From Aurifilum marmelostoma (taxonomy: Eukaryota; Ascomycota; Sordariomycetes; Diaporthales; Cryphonectriaceae): DNA of 64,000 nt. The stretch lies in NCBI GenBank assembly GCA_027559495.1, contig JAMXSV010000008.1, positions 806,001-870,000 of the forward strand. Reading direction: 5' to 3'. This document shows, one piece after another, positions 21,919 through 34,068 of the stretch; position 1 is the first letter of the stretch; the number at the start of each line of letters is the position of its first letter. Under the pieces are notes generated by a model. The model made no database searches. It was not told the origin of the DNA and saw only the letters and a list, made by a program, of their open reading frames with translations. A program made the position numbers and the translations under genes.

Positions 21919-23405
21919 CTTGATGGGGCTGATACGATCGACGAGTTAGCTGGATGGTGCGACAGGATTTCGACGCCCTCAGATGAAGACAAGGCCTGTG
22001 CTGTGTACTGGTGATTCCGTGAACAGGGGGAAACCAAAAGGATACAGGTCCAGGATCCACGAGATCGGGTCGTAATGTCGCGGGTGGCTGAAAGATGAAT
22101 GCTGATGTTGTTTAATTCCGTCACAGAACCGACAGGATGGGCGAGAAGGAACTCGGTCGTAACGTATTGATGTTGATTGAGGGGTTCCAAAACTGTGTTG
22201 TGGTTCGGGGCGGGAAGATGGGATGAGACCAAGCCAAAGCACAGAAAGATGTTGATGGATCCAACGAGGCCGCAAAGTTGTTCTGGAGACGTTCTCGCAG
22301 TCGCTTGTGGCTCCAGATCAACCTTCTGGAGAGCTCCTTCCCAGCTGTGTTTCCAGATGCCAGGTGTGCAAGAACCACGTTTTCAGGACCAGAAGTCGGA
22401 CCTGCTTCTCCCAGAGCGGATGGTAGGCGAAGGTTGAGGTTCAAAAGGAGTCGCAGGAGGTTGGAGGTGGTTGCCGTGGCTCCCGGGATATCCAAACAAA
22501 ACAAATCCACAATCCAATCGGAGACAGGCAGGCAGTGTCGATTGTGTTGGGAGAGTGATAGGAATTTGACAGCTGTCTCTGTATTGCTACTTACGATGTG
22601 AAAGGTATGGGATAGATTCCAGTCGAAGATTGGCGTGGAATTCCAGAAGCTGAGGAAGGAGCTGGTCTGGCGGTGGTGGTGGTGGTGGTGACGCGGCAGG
22701 AAAAAGGGGCGAGTTTAGTTGGTCAGGAAGTAGGCTTGAAAATTAACCACGAATTCTTCCTCTTAGCTCTCTCCACACCAGATAAATATTGGACAGTAGC
22801 GAGTGTCGTGAAGTAGAAAAACGGAAGAAAGAGGGAAGAGAAGGCGTGAGGGGAAGAAAAAGTGTGAGATGAGGAATGGAGCGAGAAGAAAAAGGGTGGA
22901 AGGGAGAGAAGAAGGGACGGGGCTGGGCCTGGCGTGGTGTTGATTAAAGCGTGCCAGGAGTGCAGGCCGGCGTGGGAAAGGAAAAAAAAAAGGCTCGGCT
23001 AAGGCCATGGAAAGGGGGGGGACCCAATTGCAGTGATTGCGGATGCCAGATGGGGACTGGACTCGTACTGGGACAGGCACCATGGGCATACCCTGCGTCG
23101 CTCCAATTTGCGCGAGCTAATGAGAAAATTCAGGCGGGGGCCGCTGCGGATCGTTCGACTCACCCCCCCTCCCCACCCCCTTCCAAGGTTTGTGCCCCCT
23201 GCCTCCATCAAGCCTATAGTAGTTACAGCGCCCACTGTGACCCAAAACCAGGGAAATCATACCTGGACAGCGGCCTGCAGTGCCTTGGGTGTGTCTCGAA
23301 AATACGGAGCTCTCGAGCAGGGGTGCCCGGGCATGCATCCCTCCCACCCCGGGAAAGGAAGATCCTGCCGCGATCGATGGACTCGTTATTGATACAGACC
23401 ATGTG

Positions 23406-23407
<2 letters not shown>

Positions 23408-23479
<72 letters not shown>
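23408..23479. repeat. Perfect CA microsatellite, 36 units
   Basis: Seventy-two bases of uninterrupted CA lie in the intergenic region upstream of ECM33. It is the longest simple repeat in the window and is likely to be length-variable between strains. It makes long spurious frames of alternating Cys-Val or Thr-His on both strands. Confidence 0.95.
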
Positions 23480-23480
<1 letters not shown>

Positions 23481-26400
23481 TTCTTGCTTCCCAACCCTGC
23501 ATTACAATGGTACGCCCGTTGGGACTTTTTTTCTTTGTTATTCCTCTTTACGAGGTGCGTGCATATACCCAAGCATTACCTGACTTGACGTTTATGGATT
23601 AATTGATACCGTCTCCCCCGGCACTAAGGTTTATTCCACCACCCGGGAGCCCATACGTTCTTGTCTTGTTCGTCTAGTCTCTCTGTCTACCGCGTCATGG
23701 CTCCTCTTTTTCCCTTGCCCAACCAGCCACCACAGTGATGATCAGGACGCGGCGCTTCTCGAATGTGTTGGTCGTCCTGGCACGCCTGGTCGCGCTGGTG
23801 TCCACTTCCGCACTACTATATCCCGTGCACAGGTCGTGGCAACTCGGGAAACGGCATCTTCTCCTGATCGGCCACTCACGCTTACCTCCTCCCTGCTGCT
23901 GCTGCCGCCGCGAGACTGTCTAAATGCAGAGACCCATGCGACCAGCGAGGAAAAGGAAAGGTCGCGCTCCAAGGTTCCCCATGGCAAGAGCTGATGAGGA
24001 TTCTCTCGCTGATCGGAATTCAAGTCAGGCCATGGTGCAAGGCCTTTGTTTCACAGAGAACAGGATCGCGCTGTCGACCCGAGAGGGTTTCAACCGTTTG
24101 TCGACCTGAGCTTGCCAATGGGGGAAGCGACTTGTCTAGACCGAACAGCCGTTGGATCTCGAGAGGAAAAGAAGAGACCATCTGCCGGCACTTCCGCCTG
24201 CGCACTTCACTGAATGTCTTCAACCACGTCAACAAGCGGGTTCCTGTGGCTGGAGCGCTGGATAATCGGCACTGGCCGATTACGAATCCTCTCCCGCCCT
24301 GACCTGTCCTCCTGCACCTACCGGCGCTCTGATCTGGGTAGGCTGGCTCGCTGGGTCCCGCAATCATACTACTGTGTACCGAAATTACGACGTTCACCTT
24401 CTGGTGGCAACGCACGTGGCCATTTCACCTTCAGTCGTCCTTTAGGGCCGCAAATCGCCATCTCAGTGCCAGCCCTACTGTTGTTCAGAGTTTTGTATCT
24501 CATAAAATCTAGCTCGGTCAGACTCGGAGCAGACTAGAGAGCTGGTCGTCTTGTTGAGCCTCAGGAAATAGTCGCGTTAGCCAGCGTGCCAGAGGTCTTA
24601 GTGGCATCGCCAACCAAGCTCACTCCCCGGGCAGCCGGGTCGGGCGATGCCTGCTTTCCCTGGGCGAAGGGTAGACCAGGCCTAGGGCTAAGCATGCCTG
24701 TGTTTTTTTTTTTTCTTTTCTTTTTTTTCTTCTTGGGTAGAGTCTCCCGGCGGGCCATGTCCTTCATGCAGCCAGCTGGCTCCCCTGGTCCGAATCATCT
24801 CCGGTGAGTGTCGATGCCACGGACACTGTCATCAGTGGACTGGCCGGTGTAACTTGCCTACTCGGGTGTGAGTGCATGGAAACAATGACGTATGAGGGCC
24901 TTCAAGGACCTTATTTTATGGTCTCATGAGGATTCTGCAGGGGGTTGAATGTGTTCATGGCATTCAGCTTTCTCGATGCTAAACTTTTCCTATTCAATTT
25001 TTTTCTCTTTCCCCTTGACGATCAGTAGATAATTCGGATCGGCAATTCTTAGTGGGCAAATGCCCTAGCGTCCAGAGCGTCGTCTTGCACTACCATACAC
25101 GCCATGGTAATGCGCAGTCTGAAGAAGGACCGTCTCCCGTGGTAGCGGAAAGGTCCAGGCCAGACGCCCTGACGGTGCGACTCGAGACTGAACAGCCTGC
25201 GGATGTGAGAGCTCGCTACTAATGCCCACGCTAAGCAGCTTGCCACCAGGGAGCATTAGCTCTGCCTGCAAACGCAACTGCTAATGCACTGCTTCACGAG
25301 GTGTGGGAGCGCTGGAGCAAGCCACAACAATTTGTCGCGGCATGATGTGCCTGGTACAAGCAAGTCTGCACGAATCATCTCGCCTACGACTGCAGGCTGC
25401 CGACACAAATGGTACTACTGATTATGGTACCATAAGCAGACTCGATGCCGAAAGAAGAAACAAAAAAGGGATAAAAAGAGAGGGAAGAAAAAAGCAGCAG
25501 CTCCTTGAAAGCTCTCCCACCGGCCAACGCGCCTGTCCGTGTCTGTGCACGCTGGCCCGACTGGTCGGCGCCGCCGTCAATTTTTCCATCTCGTTTGCCG
25601 TGCTTTTACGAACCCAGACCTCCGTATTCATTCTCTTTTATTTAATACAGACTCTCGCCTGACCTGATGAGGTGGGCAGGTAGACCTCCTTGCCTGTGGG
25701 ACGCTCTTCATTGTTCACCCGAATCCGCCCCTCGAATTTCTCTATTGACGCGAAGGACTGATGATATATGAAGTAGCATCGAGTCGTCGGTCCTTATCAT
25801 GACTCTAATAGACAGAAAAGTGGTCCGCTCATTTTGCGTATCTCAGCAACCCTGATCGAGATGGATAGACACACGCCTCCCTCTTGCTCCCCCCCTTCCC
25901 CCTCCCGGTTCCCCACCCCAGCTTGCCATGGTTGGAGATCAGGATCTGGCAGAGGTTGGAAGGATCGGGGAGGTGATTGGTCAATGGGGCTATCTTGAAA
26001 TGTCCGGCCCCGGTCCTGCCTACCAAGTAACTTGACCCCTTGATGGGTCTGTCTCTGTACTATGTACGAGGCTGACTGAGCGGACTCATGTGAAAGAAAG
26101 CCAAAGTTTTTTCCATCTTTGTGTGTTTCCCAATTCAGTTGCTCGACCACGGAGGAGGAGGCCTCGTCGGGGAAAATTTCAGGACGGTTCGATATAAATG
26201 GTTGCAGGCTCCACACGACCGACATCATCAGGTCTCATCGCACACGCACTGGTTCCGTGGCTGTGCGCCTCCTCGTCATGAACCGTTGCTGTGTGTCGCT
26301 GCAAACCCGCATGAAATCGGCTTCTCTGACAGGATCCATCCGATGTTTGTCTCTCTCTCTTCGCCACGGAGAATCTAGGCATGGTGGACGGATATCCTGT

Positions 26401-27622
26401 GTACGTCTGCGCTCGCGACCACCACGGCCGCGACGGGGCATCGCGAGTGGCGCAGGTTCCGCGGCGGTGGAGGGAACGGGGGGTCCAGAGACAACGCCCC
26501 CCTTGTTTGCTTGCTTTGAGGGTCGCCCGCGGGTCAAACATCACACACTCACTGGCCGGGGCGAGTCAGCCAGCAAACTGAATGCTCGGGGCAAGGCCAT
26601 TTCTGCGACACTCTCAAACTTTCGCGAGGTCTAGCCGACTGGAATCCTGTCAGCGAGACATCCTTTTTTTTACCTCCTCTATTTCGAAGTTTCTCCCACC
26701 CTGAGAGGCGGTGTCGGATCGAACCAGGACTTTTTTTTTTCTTGTCTCTTTTGTGATAAATCCTCGAGGGGTTTCCAGGGCATGATATCGTTGTACACTT
26801 CTCGACTTACAGCAGCAGCAACACAATTGCGGGCTTGAAAAAGGGGCCTGTGATACCAGTCCAAGGAGAAATACTCCTGGAAGCAAACCTGCTAGATCTT
26901 GCGCTGTTATTGTAATCGAGAACTTATTGTCTAGAGAAACGGTCTGCTCTAGAAATATTTCTCCAAAAAAGGCAATAGAATTCTCACCCCTCCCTTTCTT
27001 GAGGCTCTTCAATAACACTGGTCCCGCTCGAGGCTGGCCAGACACACAAGTCTCAGACAAGTCTACAAGGGCTCCCGATCAGCAACCCACCTCCTTCCCT
27101 CCGCAGCCTCGTCTCGACCACGACGTCGAACCAGGTAAGCACTTGCACAAGGCATCCACGGCCGACGAGGCGAACTGTGCCACCGGCGCACATGCAACTT
27201 GCGTCGACGCGGCTTGGACCAGGACCTCTTCGATCCAGGCCCGCCCCCGGAAACGCCCGGCCGTTCTCTCGATCCAAGCGAATTATGATCTTCGAATGAT
27301 GGATGCTGCTTGGACGATGTGCTGCTTCTTCGGTTCCTTCCCCATGGTACATGATAGGGAGAAAAGGAACAAAGATCAGCAACACCCTGCAGCAGGACGA
27401 ATCGATCCACCTCCCACCAGGGTTGAACGACGGATCCTTCTTTGGTAGGCATGCTGTAAGTATATGTCTGTCTGCACTTCCTTCCGTCCTTTTGGATGTA
27501 CATGACGGGACAAGTCTTGGTGCTTGCCTCGCTACTACCACCATGCCGCACCGCTCCCACAAGACTTTGCGACCTTCAGTCACCTGGGCCCAGATTTGAG
27601 CGGGATGACGAACATGTCACTC

Positions 27623-27643
27623 TGTGTGTGTGTGTGTGTGTGT
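27623..27643. repeat. TG dinucleotide microsatellite
   Basis: About ten TG units followed by the imperfect continuation CCGTGTGTCC lie in the gene-free stretch. Confidence 0.85.
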
Positions 27644-28947
27644 CCGTGTGTCCCTGTGGCGGTGGTTTCCCCCAAGGGCTTTCCTGACGTTGGCCGACCC
27701 GTCTGATGTATCCATCCTGTCGCTGTGTTCTGTGTTCCCAAGCCGTCACGTACGTTGCAATGCAGGCAGCACGCGGGGGGCGTCGTGACCACCGGCAGAA
27801 GTTTCTATCCCAAGATTTTCCTGTGACCATCCGCCAATCGCATCATCAGTGCCACGGACACGCGCCTCTCCTCAAAACAAGACACCCCACCCATTCACCA
27901 GCGCCGGCAAGCGAACGTTCTGAGTGTATCACGCGAAGATGTAGTGTATATATTTATACACCTGTATACAAGGTCTCAGAGAACCTTGTCCGCATCCCAA
28001 TCGTGTAATCCGTGCTACGGAACCCCAGTGGTGAATAGAAGGGTCACCAGTAGTTTTGTAGTCTCGGACCAGCGATAGGAGGAAGGAGGGGGGGGGGTCT
28101 GCATTGAAGTTGAGTTGTCACCTTATGCCAAGCCAAAAAGGTGCCGGGGGAGTATTTGAACAGGTTGCTGTTTTTTCAGATATATGAGAGGCGCGCATCT
28201 CACGGCAACAATTCCCCTTCATTTGTCTCAACTACATAAAGCTCCATCCCGTCTGGAAGGGGGGGGGGTGTTTTTCTTTTTTTCCTTTTTATTCTTTTCT
28301 TTTCTTTGGGCCTTCAAAATGGCCCTGTTCGCATGATCGGCTCTGACCATGAACACTACATATACCAATAGATCACGACGCACGTCCGGACAAAGTCGCC
28401 CCCTGTCCTGGTGTCTGTCGTTTGTGCGGGTCCGTGCCGATTCATTTATAATTCTCCGCCCGAGGGAGGTGGGAGACATGAAGATATAGCCCGATGTTTA
28501 CTCTATCATTATGGTATATACATGGTCGAACCATGGCGCGCGGGGAGGTTATGTCCGCCGTAGAGACTCAGATAGAGTTTGAGCATCGGCGGTCTGCCAC
28601 AGGCGTGTTGGTTTGGGGGGTTTTGAAGTGCCAAGTTTATGCTTGCCGGCCAACAGGTTGGCTAGGTCTTTTCTGAGACGTCTCGGGGGCGTACTGGGTT
28701 GACATGATCAGGCTGTACAGATGAGGCCGATCTCGATGCAGCAGAGCTGGTCCTCCTGCCTCGGAATTCTGGACGGGTCGGATTTTTCCCCCCTCGGTTC
28801 CTGACGTGCTTATCTTCCTACGTCCAAGGATGAGACGGCCTCTTCCTGCATATACACTGAATGAATCCTCTCAGGCGTGCCAAGGCTCAAACGCTCGGAC
28901 TCGTAGCTGCTAGCCTTGGTAATTTCGTCGGATTGGAGATAGACACC

Positions 28948-30120
28948 TCATTCCAATGTGCTGATGTCCGTCTCCTCCACCCGCCACATATACCACATGA
29001 ACAGGCTCCTGTAGGGACTGAAAGGCGCCGCCATATCTAGCATCTCCTGCTCGCTCATATATTTCCACTTGTTGCCGCCGCCTTTGGCTTTGAGCTTGGA
29101 CACGTCCCGACCCGCAAAGGCTGCCATGCCTCTCTGCACTCCCAGGTCGCCCGTGCTGAAAACGTCCATGCGCTTGAGCCCGAAGCACGCGAACATCTCC
29201 ACGCTCCACCGGCCCAGCCCGCGCACCGCAATCAGCTTCTCCAACACCTCATCGTAAGGCGCGTCAGCCAGCAGCGCGGCGCTCAGCTCGCCCGAGTTGA
29301 ACTTCTCGGCCAGGCCCTGCAGGTACTCGGCCTTGCGCTGCGACAGGCCCGCGCCCCGCAGCGTGTCTATGGACGTTGCGGCCACCTGCGACGGCGCAGG
29401 GAACTTGCGCGAGGCCGTTGTTGTTGTGGCCTCTGCCGCGGCGGCGTCCTGGTCGAACAGCGCGACGAAGCGCGCCTTGATGGCTTTTGCCGCGGCACCG
29501 CTGACCTGTTGCGAGATGATACCAGACGAGAGAGACTCGAACGGGTCGATCTTTTCGGCGAGGCCCTCAGGAGAGAAGATCCGGCAGTGGTGGGCGTCGA
29601 TGAGCAGTTTGAGGCGGGGCTCGGTGGCCACGAGGTGCGCGCAGGCATCGGCAAGGATCGTGGCTGTCGTTGGTCCAGGTCGGCGGCCAGGAGTGACTGC
29701 CTCGAGGGCAGGCTTGACGGCTGCAACACGGGACGTCTCAGGCGACAGGAGGGTGGCGTTGGTCCCCTGTGGATCGGCAAGACGGTTTACGGCACGAGGT
29801 TTGCGTTTAGGCGTCGTAGTCGATGGTGTGCCGGGTGCATCTGACACTGCTGGCTCAGCAATGAGGCGGACGGCGCTGGGCGTGTGCTGTGGCAGTAGGG
29901 CAGCTGGAAGGGCAGAGGCAGCAGACTTCGGAGCCCGCCTTTTGGGTGTGGATGGAGCTGCAGGCAACGGCTCGTCTTTGTCAACTGGTGGAGGGGAGGC
30001 TGCTTTCCTCTTGCGTGACCTGCTCGCTGGGACAGGTGGAGGCGGCATCGACGTGGACTCGTTGCTCGTGGGCTTGGGCTCGGCCCGCGCGGTGAGACGA
30101 GCAGATCGCCGGGTGGTCAT
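28948..30120 (-). CDS. MAG1: DNA-3-methyladenine glycosylase II (AlkA/Mag1 type)
   Basis: The enzyme removes alkylated purines from DNA, the first step of base-excision repair. It is a single exon of 390 residues from the ATG at 30120 (MTTRRSARLTARAEPKP). The first 150 residues are Pro/Ser/Lys-rich with KRK motifs that suit nuclear import. The HhH-GPD fold follows: ESLSSGIISQQVSGAAAKAI, then LRGAGLSQRKAEYLQGLAE, then the helix-hairpin-helix VRGLGRWSVEMF at about residues 293-305. The catalytic Asp is in FSTGDLGVQRG near residue 323. The C-terminal SPYRSLFMWYMWR is typical of the family. An in-frame ATG at 30270 would add 50 residues that contain no Asp or Glu and several Arg, and so resemble a mitochondrial presequence. 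Which start is used cannot be decided here. Confidence 0.92.
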   Translation of the reverse strand: MTTRRSARLTARAEPKPTSNESTSMPPPPVPASRSRKRKAASPPPVDKDEPLPAAPSTPKRRAPKSAASALPAALLPQHTPSAVRLIAEPAVSDAPGTPSTTTPKRKPRAVNRLADPQGTNATLLSPETSRVAAVKPALEAVTPGRRPGPTTATILADACAHLVATEPRLKLLIDAHHCRIFSPEGLAEKIDPFESLSSGIISQQVSGAAAKAIKARFVALFDQDAAAAEATTTTASRKFPAPSQVAATSIDTLRGAGLSQRKAEYLQGLAEKFNSGELSAALLADAPYDEVLEKLIAVRGLGRWSVEMFACFGLKRMDVFSTGDLGVQRGMAAFAGRDVSKLKAKGGGNKWKYMSEQEMLDMAAPFSPYRSLFMWYMWRVEETDISTLE

Positions 30121-32519
30121 GTTGACGCACGCGGTATGTATAGAGCGTCGTAGACGTGTAGAGATTGAAACGTTGAAGAGTACAAGAGGGTGTGGCCGAC
30201 AGCTCTTGCGCAGAAAATACGTGGAATTGATGCAAGGCAAGACCCTCAATAAGGCCATCAACAGGCTCACTCAGGAGGGCAAAAGTACAAGAAATTTGTC
30301 AACGTCATATGGTATTGGCGCTCAGTTACCGTCCATGATCCTACTTGAAGACACAGACCACTGTTGGTGACAAGTTTGAGCTGGAAAGTTGTTGAAGCCA
30401 CCGATCATGCAGGCTGGTAAGAAGGAGAAGGAGAGGGGGGAAGTGAGGAGAGGAACGGTTGGCTAGGTAGCACTGGAGGACTTTCGTGGACGACACACGC
30501 GCCCTGCGCATGTCATCCCTGACGCACTGGCGTCACTCCGGCGCCTCTGAACCGCCAACTCACGTGGCCTGGATTTTTCGAGCGTGTGCCAACTGTAGGC
30601 TGTAGCCAGCATGCAGTAAACAATTCCCTACAAGGCAAAGAAGGATTCTGTGTAATTCAAACCATAGCTACTATGGATTGCCCACTTAATTTGATTCTAG
30701 ATGCGATTCGTCTGTCCCGATACATCAGACTTTGTTTCCATAAGAGCCGGCTGCTAATTCCTGAACTTTGGCATCCGGTGTCAGTTCCATTTCATCGAGA
30801 TGCACAGACTGAGGGATGCTCGGAAGCGTTGGAACGCTAAAAGTTCTGGGAATTGAATTTGGTGACAGCGCACTCAGTTGTAAACGGTACAATACGCACA
30901 GAGGTATACTCATCCTACTGAAAAAATAGCCCTGTAGATAAGCCTGTGTAGTCTAAACCTTAAAGGGTGAGATACGCGGTGGGCTGGGTACGGGATAGTG
31001 TTCTAAAATGTTGTATGGAGGAATAGGGGGTTGTGGTTGGTTACAGGAAAGCATAAGGGAGATCCAACCATTGGTATAAAAATGGACCTCAAATAAAATG
31101 AGCGGATCTTGTACCTTTTTATATATATTATGATACCATGAGTATACCTCTCAACGGCTGTGAGAGACACTCTTAATCAGATTGCAGACCAAGTACTACA
31201 CTGATGATCACAAGGAAAAACCAAGAAGAAGAGAAAAAAAGCATGGGCTGACCCAAGGTTGCATTGTGCTGATTGTGAAGATGAGGAGACCAGGCATCTG
31301 CAGATGCAACCAGACATGAGATCAATCAACCATCCCGGCTCATCTCATCTCGAGCTCCCCCGGCCCCGTCCATATTACCATCCATAGTAATAATTCACAT
31401 GCAGCACACGGTCGCTAATAAAGAAAAAAAAAAAGTAATCATAATACAACGCACTGCTCCACCGTCTGACAGCTTGCAGGGAGGTTAAGGAGAGTCGGAA
31501 GCTCATTTGCTTACCGTAATGCAGAAGTGCTGCTACTGTACTTATCGGTCAGGTTCAACTTAGTAGGGACCTCGTAGTACAGAACGGTCCGAGGAACAAA
31601 AAAAATCGGCCGGTGAGCGGAGACGTTTTTACATGGTAAGAGCAATTTAGCGACGTCTCTGGAATAGCCGACTTATCCAGACAGACAAGCGATCGATGTC
31701 ATGGAGCAAGGTTCAGCGATTTAGCGTTCTGGCGATGATGTATGTACTACAGAGCCTGGCACTCTGGCAGCTCCTGGTCCAGTTCTCTCTTGGCTAGACT
31801 GTCAGGACAGTTCGCCCTACCAGCCGCTGCGGCATCCCCTGTCCTTTCGTATTTTCAGGCACCTCCTGATAGGCCGCAGCGTACAGGATCCCTGGTAATT
31901 TGGCGCCGTCAGGTTCATTTTGCCGTTGAGAATCCAGACAGCACAACCAGCTGGGCCTGGAGGCTCAGCACACCATTCCTTCTTGCTAGGGCGAATCTGA
32001 ATCCTAGGGGGGCTCACGCACTCTGTCCCAGGTATCGCTCGCTTCAGCTTCTCGATCTGTTCCTATTTCCTATCGCATTTGTCGCCCCAGGTCAACAGTT
32101 GTTTGTCTTGCCAGGGCATCACGAGCCACCTCGACCAATCCAGCACGTCAATTTTGAACATTAATTCCGGACCACCAACGTTATCCTCTACCCAACCCTC
32201 CTCTCTTTGGCCCCGTCGTCCCAAACCACCCGTGCGCCACACACAACACAGACATCCCGTCCACGTCGCGCTTGATCCGGAGCACAGCAGACGAGGCACA
32301 GCCTGCCCTGCCCTTCCGCAACATACCGCCGTGTCACCGCCGACAAGACATCCTGCCCTCCTGTCCGTTGCTTCCGACAGCACGAGACAAACCCCCCTCG
32401 GCCTGCGACCAGGCGACGGATCGCGACCTTACCGCGCGCAGCTAGGCCCTGAACAGATCTGTCGCGGTTTCTCTTCTGGGTGGTGCCCCGGGCCACCCAA
32501 GACTCATCCTCCCTCCACC
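30121..32519. other. Divergent intergenic region, glycosylase to mannosyltransferase
   Basis: A 2.4 kb spacer separates two divergent genes. The first 150 bases are in frame with the glycosylase and could be coding (see that gene). The middle (30900-31700) is AT-rich with no frame of note. From about 32150 to 32519 it is CC/CA-rich and looks like the leader of the mannosyltransferase gene. Confidence 0.5.
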
Positions 32520-34068
32520 ATGCTCCTACCAAAGGGCGGAATCAACTGGAAGGCTGCGAGGGCCAGCCTCCCGCCGACGAGGGCCGTATGGAGCTTCCTG
32601 ACGCGGACGAGGTTCCTGTTGTGTATCGCCATCGCAGGTGTCCTCCTCCTATTATGGCGCGGCATAAGCACATCAGCGTCTGAGATGCAGAGGTGGGTCG
32701 AAACAGCAGTCATTTACTCCAAAGCCAACCTCGAACCTCAAGCACATTCTATAGCCTCAGCCACTGATGTGATCATGTCTACAGTTTCTACTGCTGGGGC
32801 CCTTCAAAACCGCCGATGGAGATGACCCTCAACGAACAGGTCGCTTGGAACAAGCACCTTCAAACTCCTGTCATCTTCAATCACCACAGGCCGATCAATG
32901 TCAGCTCGTCCACGGTCGAGCATGTCGACCTCAACCCGATCACGTCTTCCAAGCAGGCGCTGCAGAAGGAGGAGCGGATCCTCGTCTTGACGCCTCTGAA
33001 GGATGCCGCCCCTTACCTCTCCAAATACTTCGAGCTCCTTGCCGAGCTGACATATCCCCACCATCTCATCGACCTCGCCTTCCTCGTCTCCGACTCCGCC
33101 GACGACACAATGGCCGTACTGGCTATGGAGCTCGACCGGATACAGAAACGCCCCGACACCATCCCCTTCCGGAGCGCCATGGTCGTCGAGAAGGACTTTG
33201 GCTTCCACCTCAGCCAGAACGTAGAGGACCGCCACGGCTTCGAGGCGCAGGGACCGCGCCGTAAGGCCATGGGCAGGGCTCGCAACTACCTGCTCTCCGC
33301 CGCTCTGAAGCCCGATCACTCCTGGGTCTACTGGCGCGATGTCGATATCGTGGACAGCCCCAAGAAGATCCTCGAGGACTTCATCGCACATGACCGCGAC
33401 ATTCTGGTCCCTAGTAAGAAATATCTGGGGGTCACATCATGACAGTAGGCAGGACTGACGCTTTCCAGATATCTGGTTTCACCGATACAAGGACGGCATC
33501 GATATTGAAGGACGATGTAAGACACCTCTCCTCTGCCGAGATGCTCCGGCGTGACAATGCTGCGTTGCTGACCGTGAGACAAGTCGATTACAATTCCTGG
33601 GTAGAGTCGGCCAAGGGCCGCAAGCTTGCTTCGAAGCTAGACAAAGATGTTGTGCTGGCTGAAGGTATGCCTCCCGTCTTTCCGTCCCCATGGTAGCTGG
33701 CGGAGGCTAACGGTACGATATAGGTTATAAGCAATATGACACCGGACGCACCTACATGGCGAAGATGGGCGACTGGCGCGATAACAAGGACGTCGAGCTG
33801 GAGCTGGACGGAATTGGTGGCGTCAATATCCTCGTCAAGGCGGATGTGCATAGATCAGGTTCGTAATGACAGGGCGCTCATCCTGACTGATGACCAGACA
33901 ACTGACGATGCTGCTGTAGGTATCAACTTCCCCGCGTACGCCTTCGAGAACCAAGCCGAGACGGAGGGCTTTGCAAAGATGGCCAAACGGGCTGGGTACG
34001 AAGTCTACGGCCTGCCTAACTACGTGGTCTGGCACATCGACACGGATGAGAAGCCAGGCAACGCATGA
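32520..34068 (+). CDS. VAN1: Golgi alpha-1,6-mannosyltransferase subunit, Anp1/Mnn9/Van1 family (Van1 type)
   Basis: This family forms the Golgi mannan polymerase complexes that extend the alpha-1,6 backbone of N-glycans. Six exons, 32520-32692, 32785-33413, 33469-33516, 33584-33664, 33724-33858 and 33920-34068, give 404 residues. The N-terminus is a type II anchor: a short basic cytosolic part, then FLLCIAIAGVLLLLW at about residues 33-47. The catalytic domain has LTPLKDAAPYLSKYFELL, LIDLAFLVSDSADDT, DRHGFEAQGPRRKAMGRARN, and the metal-binding DxD in WVYWRDVDI near residue 243. The later part, NIWFHRYKDGIDIEGR, LDKDVVLAEGYKQYDTGRTY and ELDGIGGVNILVKADVHRSG, is closest in my memory to Van1 rather than Anp1 or Mnn9, but the paralogue call is inferred. 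The fourth exon uses an AAG acceptor. Confidence 0.9.

Larger units (their letters stand above)
21919..28947. other. Seven-kilobase gene-free stretch upstream of ECM33
   Basis: No supported gene lies between the ECM33 start and the 3' end of the DNA glycosylase. The first kilobase is the ECM33 promoter and leader and is CT/GA-rich. A perfect CA repeat is at 23408-23479 and a TG repeat at 27623-27643. T homopolymers occur near 24700-24730 and 26665-26673 and a G homopolymer near 28258-28268. The open frames at 26119-26634, 26927-27448 and 27053-27583 overlap each other and show no family resemblance, signal or intron. I see no tRNA or transposon signature. Confidence 0.5.

Noticed and set aside
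23408..23479. CRISPR-like or tandem protein repeat at the CA tract
   Set aside because: It is a simple dinucleotide repeat without spacers; the Cys-Val and Thr-His frames are by-products.
26119..27583. Several 100-176 residue frames on both strands
   Set aside because: They overlap each other, lack intron or signal features, and have residue mixes typical of chance frames in GC-rich DNA.
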